Under the pieces are notes generated by a model. It did no database searches, had not been told where the DNA came from, and worked only from the letters and a program-made list of their open reading frames with translations. From NCBI RefSeq assembly GCF_017833295.1, contig NZ_JAFIBW010000001.1, positions 5,270,001 through 5,334,000 on the forward strand: a stretch of DNA of 64,000 bases, read 5' to 3'. The stretch is from Methylobacterium sp. PvR107. GTDB lineage: Bacteria; Pseudomonadota; Alphaproteobacteria; Rhizobiales; Beijerinckiaceae. The translations under genes were made by a program, and so were the position numbers. Below, piece after piece: positions 57,846 to 64,000 of this stretch (its first letter is position 1; each line of letters begins with the position of its first letter).

Positions 57846-59183
57846 TCACGCGGCCGCAGCCTCTGGGACGAGCTGACCGAACAGGCTGTTGGAGCCCGCC
57901 TCGGTGATCCGCACCGGCACCACCTGTCCGATATGGTGAGGCGCGGCGTCGAACTGCACGGCCAGCAGGTGCGGCGTCTTGCCCGCAACCTGCCCCGGAT
58001 GACGCCCCGGCTTCTCCACCAGCACGTCGAACACCCGGCCCTCGGCCGCGCGCTGGTAGGCGTGGCGCTGGCTGTCGAGGAGCGCCTGCAGCTCGGCGAG
58101 CCGCGCCGCCATGACCGCCTCAGGCACCTGATCGGTGCGGTCGGCGGCCGGCGTGCCGGGGCGGGGGCTGTACTTGAACGAGAACGCGCTCTCGAACCCG
58201 ACATCGCGCACGAGCCGCAGGGTCGCGGCGAAATCGGCGGCGGTCTCGCCGGGGAAGCCGACGATGAAGTCTGAGGACAGGGCGATGTCCGGCCGGGCCG
58301 CGCGGATCCGGTCCATCAGGCGCCGGTACTGGTCGCCGGTGTGCTTCCGGTTCATGGCGGCGAGGATCCGGTCCGAACCCGACTGCACCGGCAGGTGCAG
58401 ATAGGGCATCAGGGCGGGCACCTCGGCATGGGCCCGGATCAGCGCGTCGTCGAAGTCGTTCGGGTGGCTCGTCGTGTAGCGGATCCGCGCGATGCCGGGG
58501 ATCCGAGCCACCGCGCGCACCAGCTCGGCGAGCCCGACGGATGCGCCGTCGGGGCCGTCCCCGTGGTAGGCGTTGACGTTCTGGCCGATCAGCGTGATCT
58601 CGCGAACGCCTTCGTCGGCGAGTTTCTCGGCCTCGGCCAGCACGGCCGATACGGGCCGCGAGACCTCGGCGCCGCGGGTGTAGGGGACGACGCAGAAGGC
58701 GCAGAACTTGTCGCAGCCCTCCTGCACGGTGAGGAAGGCCGACGTCCCGAGGGTCCGCCGCCGGGGCAGGTGGCTGAACTTGTCCTCGACCGGGAACTCG
58801 GTGTCGACGACGCGGCGTTCCCGGGACCGGGCCAGGAGGTCTGGAAGGCGGTGATAGCTCTGCGGACCGACCACGACGTCGACGGCGGGCTGGCGCGCCT
58901 GGATCTCGGCGCCCTCGGCCTGGGCGACGCAGCCGGCCACGACGATGCGCGTATCGAGTCCTCTCGCCGTCCGCTCGCCCTTCAGAACGCGCAGGCGGCC
59001 GAGCTCGGAATAGACCTTCTCGGCGGCCTTCTCGCGGATGTGGCAGGTGTTGAGGACCACGACATCCGCGTCCTCGACCGAGTCGGTCGCCGTGTAGCCC
59101 TCAGCGCCCAGGACGTCGGCCATGCGGGCCGCGTCGTAGGCGTTCATCTGGCAACCGTAGGATTTGACGAAAGCCTTCTTCAA
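57846..59183 (-). CDS. miaB: tRNA-2-methylthio-N6-isopentenyladenosine synthase
   Basis: 445 residues. MTTase N-terminal domain starts [13 protein letters not shown], radical-SAM cluster CDKFCAFC, and a TRAM domain at the C-terminus. Methylthiolates A37 of tRNAs. The start codon is TTG at 59183; no ATG precedes the conserved text. First gene of the five-gene operon. Confidence 0.95.
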   Translation of the reverse strand: MKKAFVKSYGCQMNAYDAARMADVLGAEGYTATDSVEDADVVVLNTCHIREKAAEKVYSELGRLRVLKGERTARGLDTRIVVAGCVAQAEGAEIQARQPAVDVVVGPQSYHRLPDLLARSRERRVVDTEFPVEDKFSHLPRRRTLGTSAFLTVQEGCDKFCAFCVVPYTRGAEVSRPVSAVLAEAEKLADEGVREITLIGQNVNAYHGDGPDGASVGLAELVRAVARIPGIARIRYTTSHPNDFDDALIRAHAEVPALMPYLHLPVQSGSDRILAAMNRKHTGDQYRRLMDRIRAARPDIALSSDFIVGFPGETAADFAATLRLVRDVGFESAFSFKYSPRPGTPAADRTDQVPEAVMAARLAELQALLDSQRHAYQRAAEGRVFDVLVEKPGRHPGQVAGKTPHLLAVQFDAAPHHIGQVVPVRITEAGSNSLFGQLVPEAAAA

Positions 59184-59333
59184 CGCGCGCCGTCCCGAAC
59201 CAGTCCGCTTCGATCCTCATGGCCGCCCCACGAGCGCAGGCCGGCGCGTGGCCTGTAGCACGGATCATGCGGGCCGTCGCGGCGGATGGAAACTCGGGAG
59301 CTTCGAGTTTGGCCCTGCGCGGAACCGAGTCAC

Positions 59334-59375
59334 CGCGTCATTCCGGGACTGTGAAGCAGGGCCCGGGATGACGCG
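59334..59375. repeat. Dispersed palindromic repeat, copy C
   Basis: cgcgtcattccgggactg through gggcccgggatgacgcg: ends cgcgtca/tgacgcg are perfectly complementary. Related in end sequence (gtcattccggg / cccgggatgac) to copies A and B, with a different centre. It lies in the 288-base gap 59184-59471 between miaB and the lactate permease, where I see no gene. Confidence 0.7.
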
Positions 59376-59471
59376 GCAGCGCAGACAGGATTGAACCCCG
59401 TCGCGCGCTATTTCATGGTGCCGGGCCTCGACGCCGGCCGCCCGTGAGCGACCGGCGCAACCTGTCTTGCT

Positions 59472-61208
59472 TCAATGCGCGGCCGGCGCCGCAGCAGGCA
59501 CGTCGATCACCATCTGCTGGAAGAACGGCACGTAGGCCTGCAGCATCACGAACAGGCCGACGAGGCAGGCCAGCGCGATCGAGTGCCAGAACACGAAGCG
59601 CAGGATCTTGCCCTCCTGGCCGAAATAGCCGGTGGCCGTGGAGGCGACGACGATCGACTGGGCGTCGACCATCTTGCCCATCACCCCGCCCGACGAGTTC
59701 GCCGCCGCCATCAGCACGCCGGGCAAGCCGAGCTGCTCGGAGGTGATCCGCTGCAGGCCGCCGAACAGCACGTTCGAAGCCGTATCCGACCCGGTGAGCG
59801 CCACGCCGAGCCAGCCGAGCAGCGTCCCGAAGAACGGGTACAGGATGCCGGTGCCGGCAAACGCGAGGCCGAGCGTGGCATCGACGCCCGCGTAGCGGGT
59901 GAGGACGCCGAGTGCGAGCATCGCCGCGATGGTGATCAGCGAGTAGCGCAGGGCCCAGATCGTCTCGACATAGGCCGTGACCAGGCGCAGCGGCGAGAAG
60001 CGCATGATCAGGCCGGAGATGATCGCGGCGATCAGCACGCCCGTGCCGGTATAGGACATGTAGGTGAACAGGAAGACGGCGCCCTCGGGGACCGGCTTGG
60101 CCACCACCGGCGGCACCTTCATGATCGCGTTGTGCAGGCCCGGCACCTCGTATTTCCAGGTGAAGAGCGGGTTGACGATGCCCTTGAACCAGCCGGTTCC
60201 CCAGATCGCCACGATGATCGAGAGGATGATCCACGGCACCCAGGCCAGCAGGATCTCGCCCTGCGACGCGGTGCGGGCACCGGTATGGACCGGGGGTGTG
60301 CCGGGCACGCCGGCGCCGAGGGCAACCGGCCGGGGTCCGGCCACGGCCAGCGACGGATCGTGGCCGCGCAGAGCCGGCGAGGTCCAGATCTCGCGGGGCT
60401 GCCAGACCTTCAGGAACAGGACCAGGGCCAGCATCGAGGCGAGCGAGGCGCCGATGTCGACGATCCACGGGTTCACGTAGTTCGAGATCAGGAACTGCGC
60501 GACCGCGAAGGTGGCGCCGCAGACCAGGATCGGCGGCCACACCCGGATCATGCCGCGGAAGCCCGCGAATACCCAGATCAGCCAGAACGGCACGATCAGC
60601 GAGAACAGCGGCAGCTGCCGCCCGATCATCGCGCCGAGGATCTCGGGCGGGTATCCGGTCACCGAGGCGAGGCCCTGGATCGGCGCGCCGAGCGCACCGA
60701 AGGCGACCGGCGCGGTGTTGGCGATCAGCGAAAGGCCCGAGGCGGCGAGCGGCGAGAAGCCCAGGCCGATCAGGATCGCACCGGTGACGGCCACCGGCGT
60801 GCCGAAGCCGCCCGCGCCCTCGAAGAAGGCGCCGAACGCGAAGGCGACCAGCAGCAGCTGCAGGCGCCGGTCAGCCGTGATGCCGGCGACCGATTGCTGC
60901 AGGATCGCGAACCAGCCCTTCTCCACCGTCAACCGGTAGAGGAAGATGACGTTGAGGATGATCCAGCCGATCGGGAAGAAGCCCGTGACCATCCCGAGGA
61001 TGGCCGCCCGGGTGGCGAGTTCGGTCGGCATGCCGAAGCCGACGATGGCGACCAGCATGGCGAGGCCGAGGGCGATGACGGCCGCGATGTGGGCTTTCAC
61101 GCGCCCGCTGGCGATCATGGCGAGCAGTGCGATGACCGGCACTGAGGCGGCGAGCGTCGAGAGCCAAGCGCTCCCGAACGGATCGTAAACCTGATTCCAG
61201 GTTTGCAA
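59472..61208 (-). CDS. lldP: L-lactate permease family transporter
   Basis: 578 residues, about 13 membrane helices. Family landmarks: MQTWNQVYDPFGSAWLSTLAASVPV, AFGAFFEGAGGFGTPVAVTGAIL, IANTAPVAFGALGAPIQGLASVTG and SNVLFGGLQRITSEQLGLP. Proton symport of lactate; glycolate is also possible (GlcA type). Start is TTG at 61208 with GGAGG at seven bases. No lactate dehydrogenase lies nearby. Confidence 0.92.
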   Translation of the reverse strand: MQTWNQVYDPFGSAWLSTLAASVPVIALLAMIASGRVKAHIAAVIALGLAMLVAIVGFGMPTELATRAAILGMVTGFFPIGWIILNVIFLYRLTVEKGWFAILQQSVAGITADRRLQLLLVAFAFGAFFEGAGGFGTPVAVTGAILIGLGFSPLAASGLSLIANTAPVAFGALGAPIQGLASVTGYPPEILGAMIGRQLPLFSLIVPFWLIWVFAGFRGMIRVWPPILVCGATFAVAQFLISNYVNPWIVDIGASLASMLALVLFLKVWQPREIWTSPALRGHDPSLAVAGPRPVALGAGVPGTPPVHTGARTASQGEILLAWVPWIILSIIVAIWGTGWFKGIVNPLFTWKYEVPGLHNAIMKVPPVVAKPVPEGAVFLFTYMSYTGTGVLIAAIISGLIMRFSPLRLVTAYVETIWALRYSLITIAAMLALGVLTRYAGVDATLGLAFAGTGILYPFFGTLLGWLGVALTGSDTASNVLFGGLQRITSEQLGLPGVLMAAANSSGGVMGKMVDAQSIVVASTATGYFGQEGKILRFVFWHSIALACLVGLFVMLQAYVPFFQQMVIDVPAAAPAAH

Positions 61209-61437
61209 CGGGCGTCCTCCAAAAAGTCCCGACTGTTCCGGGTTGCGGCCTAGCTAGCAGACGGATTCCGCCCGCTCAATGCGTTGCATCTTGTATTCCG
61301 AGGCCATTCCCGCGGCGCTTCGCAGGTCTAACCCGATCTAGACCTCGCATAGAGCAGGATCTCTGCCCCTGATCACCGCGAGCGCGGACCGGCTCGGGTA
61401 CGCACGTATTGGCCGAACGAGAGCTGTCGGCATCGCT
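61209..61437. other. Upstream region of lldP and the MXKDX gene
   Basis: Divergent promoter region of 302 bases in all (to 61510). It has AT-richer pockets (ctagctagcagacgg near 61251, taacccgatctagacc near 61328) but no gene or clear riboswitch. Promoter for lldP presumably lies near 61230-61300; not assigned. Confidence 0.5.
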
Positions 61438-61463
61438 GTAACCTTGGATCGGAAGGTGTCGAA
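61438..61463 (+). promoter_or_regulatory. Putative ECF sigma-F-type promoter
   Basis: GTAACC (61438-61443), exactly 16 bases, then CGAA (61460-61463). This equals the GTAACC-N16-CGAA motif I recall for Caulobacter ECF sigma-F promoters. It lies 47 bases before the MXKDX ATG, at promoter distance. Confidence 0.55.
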
Positions 61464-61510
61464 AGCCCGGGTGTGCTGCACGATCGGCACGACTTTTCGA
61501 GGGTTACGAC

Positions 61511-61762
61511 ATGCACAGCTGGATCCGTCTCTCCTCCGCCGCCCTTCTCGCAGCCGCGACAGCCGCCGCGCCGGCCATGGCCGCGGAAGGCTTGGGCAAA
61601 GACTCCATGAGCAGGGATACGCCGAGCAAGAACGCCATGGCCAAGGACAGCATGGCCAAGGACAGTATGTCCAAGGATTCGATGCATAAGGGCGGGATGG
61701 GGAAGCCGGACGCGATGGGGAAGACCGACGCCATGGACAAGAATGCCATGGGTCGGGGGTGA
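61511..61762 (+). CDS. Exported pentapeptide MXKDX repeat protein
   Basis: 83 residues. Signal peptide MHSWIRLSSAALLAAATAAAPAMA, then repeated five-residue units of the type M-x-K-D-x (AMAKDSMAKDSMSKDSM, then GMGKPDAMGKTDAMDKNAM). GAGGG lies eight bases upstream of the ATG. MXKDX proteins are small, Met/Lys/Asp-rich and of unknown role; periplasmic metal or stress function is a reasonable guess because of Met/Asp richness. Preceded by the putative ECF promoter. Confidence 0.85.
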   Translation: MHSWIRLSSAALLAAATAAAPAMAAEGLGKDSMSRDTPSKNAMAKDSMAKDSMSKDSMHKGGMGKPDAMGKTDAMDKNAMGRG

Positions 61763-61779
61763 CGCGTCGAAGAAGTAGG

Positions 61780-61826
61780 GCCGCGCAGGGGCGCGGCGGA
61801 AGCAGGCTGCTTTCGGCGGAGCCTGC
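61780..61826. terminator. Two hairpins between convergent MXKDX and plsC genes
   Basis: gccgcgc-aggg-gcgcggc (61780-61797) and gcaggct...agcctgc (61802-61808 with 61820-61826) are perfect 7-bp stems. Neither is followed by a T-run, so termination is possible but unproven. Confidence 0.4.
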
Positions 61827-61894
61827 GGCGCGTCTCGATCTGCAGCGTCGGGCGGGGACGCCCGCGCTCAGCCTCGGCGCGGGGCCGGCCCCGG

Positions 61895-62764
61895 TCAGAC
61901 CGGCGCGACCTCAGCGCCGCGCAGGCCGAGGTCGGAGGGCGCCGGCCGGACGCCCGGCGCGGGCGCGGTGTCGTCGGCCGCCGCACCGACGCCCCGCAGG
62001 GCGGCCCGCACCTCGGCCTCGGCGGCGGCCGTGGCCGCCTTCCGGTCGGTCTTGGCTTCGAAGGCGATCGGCGCCCCCCACACCACATGCACGTCGATGG
62101 GGCCGCCCTGCACGAAGGCGGCGAGGTGCGGCGCCAGCTCCATGTCGCCGTACCAGGCGATCTCGGCGCGCTCGGCGCGCGTCACCGGAAGGCCGTTGCG
62201 CCGGGGATAGGTGATCGCCAGGGGCTGAAGGCGGACCCGACCGCACCCGGCCTCGGCCTGCAGGGCGGCCCGGGCGGCGCCGACCAGGGCGGAGCGGAAC
62301 GGCAGGAGCCGGGTGCCGTCGCTGGTCGTGCCCTCGGCGAACAGCACCACCAGCTCGCCCTCGGCCAGGCGATGTCCCATCGCGGCACTGACCGCGGCCG
62401 TCGCCCCGCGGCGCTGCCGGTCGATGTAGATCGTGCGCTGCAGCGCCGCGAGCGCGCTGATCACCGGCCAGCCGGCGATCTCCGACTTCGCCACGAAGGA
62501 GAGGGGGCGCAGCGAGCCGATCGCGGCGATGTCGAGCCAGGACACGTGGTTGGCGAGCACCAGAGCCGCTTCGCCGGGGGCGGGCGGCGACCCGCTCTGC
62601 ATCACCCGAACCGAGAACAGGCGCAGGAAAATCCGGTGGAACAGGATCGGCGCCAGGGTCGCGCGGCGGCCCAGGAGCCGCAGGGCCAGCCAGTGCGGCG
62701 GCCCCAATACCGCGAAGGCGAAGGCGAGGGCCGCAACGCGCCAGGCGATGCCGAAGCGGCTCAC
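61895..62764 (-). CDS. plsC: 1-acyl-sn-glycerol-3-phosphate acyltransferase
   Basis: 289 residues from a GTG start four bases after the rimI stop. The NHxxxxD motif is NHVSWLD, and FAEGTTSDG the second acyltransferase block. One N-terminal membrane helix. Makes phosphatidic acid in phospholipid synthesis. Order tsaB-rimI-plsC is a same-strand run. Confidence 0.92.
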   Translation of the reverse strand: MSRFGIAWRVAALAFAFAVLGPPHWLALRLLGRRATLAPILFHRIFLRLFSVRVMQSGSPPAPGEAALVLANHVSWLDIAAIGSLRPLSFVAKSEIAGWPVISALAALQRTIYIDRQRRGATAAVSAAMGHRLAEGELVVLFAEGTTSDGTRLLPFRSALVGAARAALQAEAGCGRVRLQPLAITYPRRNGLPVTRAERAEIAWYGDMELAPHLAAFVQGGPIDVHVVWGAPIAFEAKTDRKAATAAAEAEVRAALRGVGAAADDTAPAPGVRPAPSDLGLRGAEVAPV

Positions 62765-62768
62765 GGCG

Positions 62769-63284
62769 TCACAGATCGGCGCTCATCGTCAGCGCGGTCG
62801 CCCGGCTGCCGTCGGCCTTCAGATAATAGCCGGTGCGCGCGCCCACCTGCCGGAAGCCGTTGCGGGCGTAGAGCCGCAGCGCCGGGGCGTTGCCCTCGTC
62901 AACCTCCAGATGGACCCGCGCGACGCCGGCGAGCGCGAGGCTCGACAGGTGCTCGCGCAGGAGCTTGCGGCTGTGTCCGCCGCCGCGGAGCGCCGGGGAC
63001 AGCACGACCGTCAGGATCTCCGCCTCGTCGGCGGCCCGACGCGAGAGCACGAAACCCTGGAGGGTGCCCGCCCGCCAGAGACCATGCGCCTGGGTCGAGC
63101 GCTCGCAGAGCATCCGCTCGAATTCGTGCGCATCCCAGGGGCGGGCGAAGGCGGTGGCGTGCAGGCGGGCGAGGGCAGGGGCCTGCGCGGCGTCCGTCAG
63201 CGGCGCCACGTAGGGCTCCGGCGTGAGCGCGTCCCACCACGCGAACCACCAATCGAAGGGCCAGAACGGGATCGGACGCGTCAT
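62769..63284 (-). CDS. rimI: Ribosomal protein bS18-alanine N-acetyltransferase
   Basis: 171 residues, GNAT fold: ILTVVLSPALRGGGHSRKLLREHL (acetyl-CoA loop, GGGHSR) and VHLEVDEGNAPALRLYARNGFRQVGARTGYY. A Trp-rich N-terminal extension (PFWPFDWWFAWWDALTPEPYVAPL) is unusual. Start ATG overlaps the tsaB stop. RimI next to TsaB is the common arrangement. Confidence 0.92.
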   Translation of the reverse strand: MTRPIPFWPFDWWFAWWDALTPEPYVAPLTDAAQAPALARLHATAFARPWDAHEFERMLCERSTQAHGLWRAGTLQGFVLSRRAADEAEILTVVLSPALRGGGHSRKLLREHLSSLALAGVARVHLEVDEGNAPALRLYARNGFRQVGARTGYYLKADGSRATALTMSADL

Positions 63285-63961
63285 CGCCGGGCAATCCGCG
63301 CGTGGTCCTGGGGCCGCGCATCCGGGCCGCGCAGGTAGAGGGGACGCGCCAGCGCCTGGGCCGGATCGGCCACGAGCCCGAGCGATGCCACCGAAGCGAT
63401 ATCCGGCCCGCCGACACCGGCGACGCGGGCGGTGACGCCGCGCTCGGCCAGCGCGGTTGCGAGGATCGGCGCTCCGGAGCCGGCCAGCACCACCGGTCCG
63501 CGTCCGAGACGCTCGGCGGCCTCTTCGACCGCCAGATGAGCCGGGGCCAAGCCCTCGCCGTGGCCCAGTGCCTGGACGTAGACGGCCCCGTGCCGGGCGT
63601 CGATCGCGGCCGCGATCGTCCCCTCGAAAGTCTCGGCCAGCAGCGGCGCGAGCAGCGCCGAGAGCGTGCCGACGCCCACCACGGGCTTGCCAGTCGCGAG
63701 GCCGATAGCCCGGGCAGCCGAGAGGCCGACACGGAGACCGGTGTAGCTACCCGGTCCGACCGTGACGGCGACACGGTCGATGGCCGCGAAACCACCTTCC
63801 ACGCGGGCGATGACCCGCTCGATCAGCGGCAGCAGGGATTCGGCGTGGCCCCGCGCCATCGCGAGCGTCTCGGCCGAGAGCGGCGCCTCGGCATCGTCCG
63901 CCGCCACGCAGGCGGCGCAATGGTCCAGCGCCGTGTCGATGGCAAGAATACGCACGCTCAC
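63281..63961 (-). CDS. tsaB: tRNA threonylcarbamoyladenosine biosynthesis protein TsaB
   Basis: 226 residues from a GTG start (MSVRILAIDTALDHCAACV). ASKHA-fold family (ILAIDTA, VTVGPGSYTGLRVGLSAARAIGLATGKPVVGVGTL). Scaffold of the TsaBDE complex making t6A37 in tRNA. Bases 63962-64000 beyond it show no start or gene. Confidence 0.94.
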   Translation of the reverse strand: MSVRILAIDTALDHCAACVAADDAEAPLSAETLAMARGHAESLLPLIERVIARVEGGFAAIDRVAVTVGPGSYTGLRVGLSAARAIGLATGKPVVGVGTLSALLAPLLAETFEGTIAAAIDARHGAVYVQALGHGEGLAPAHLAVEEAAERLGRGPVVLAGSGAPILATALAERGVTARVAGVGGPDIASVASLGLVADPAQALARPLYLRGPDARPQDHARIARR

Positions 63962-64000
63962 TCCCGCATGCCGGTCCGGACCGGCCGCCGCCTCCCTGCG

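Noticed and set aside
57818..58204. Upstream extension of the phoH frame into miaB
   Set aside because: Ser/Arg-rich text unlike PhoH and antiphase to miaB coding; TTG at 57817 is preferred.

Overview
The window is high-GC DNA with dense genes, frequent ATGA/GTGA/TTGA overlaps and many GTG or TTG starts. The gene set (TamA/TamB, rmlCBDA, an alphaproteobacterial-type division cluster start, a PleC-like kinase, the OxyR/KatA pair, the ybeZYX-lnt order) points to an alphaproteobacterium of the Rhizobiales/Hyphomicrobiales. Methylobacterium is the most likely genus; species cannot be fixed from the sequence alone.

Layout. 1-5235: end of tamA and tamB (outer-membrane assembly). 5341-8504: an HPr-like protein, endonuclease III, a shortened acyltransferase-like protein and a COG0523 GTPase. 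8565-12073: DD-carboxypeptidase with a long Ala/Lys tail, QueE and an unknown protein. 12074-15567: rmlC-rmlB-rmlD-rmlA for dTDP-L-rhamnose. 16020-20507: OpgC-type acyltransferase, SGNH-like exported protein, polysaccharide flippase and BcsL-like acyltransferase, a probable surface-glycan modification and export cassette. 20827-23896: two small proteins and a PleC/DivJ-type PAS histidine kinase. 24074-26695: aminopeptidase N. 26643-28488: a degraded arsenic-resistance locus (gapped MFS gene, frameshifted arsC, arsR that reads through, arsH fragment). 28695-29577: glyoxalase I and the RNase P RNA.

29996-39075 is the first half of the division and cell-wall cluster (rsmH-ftsL-ftsI-murE-murF-mraY-murD). 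A long inverted repeat sits between mraY and murD, and no ftsW/murG follows. Instead there is a LOV-type blue-light histidine kinase with a response regulator (39339-40925), then AmpG, EcsC and MgtC family proteins. 44221-49878 (minus strand) holds ilvA, dgkA, an AbrB-type membrane protein, an exported argininosuccinate-lyase-like protein and oxyR; katA is divergent from oxyR across a clear dyad. 51692-53363: cupin and a CynX-type MFS. 53360-59183 is the conserved miaB-phoH-ybeY-corC-lnt operon (minus). 59472-63961: lactate permease, a MXKDX-repeat protein behind a sequence matching an ECF sigma-F-type promoter, plsC, rimI and tsaB.

Most of the window is core housekeeping. The parts that deserve a second look are the decaying ars locus, the light-sensing pair at the break in the division cluster, the exported lyase paralogue with an altered active site, the SGNH protein apparently lacking its Asp-His pair, the MXKDX gene with its putative stress promoter, and dispersed palindromic repeats.
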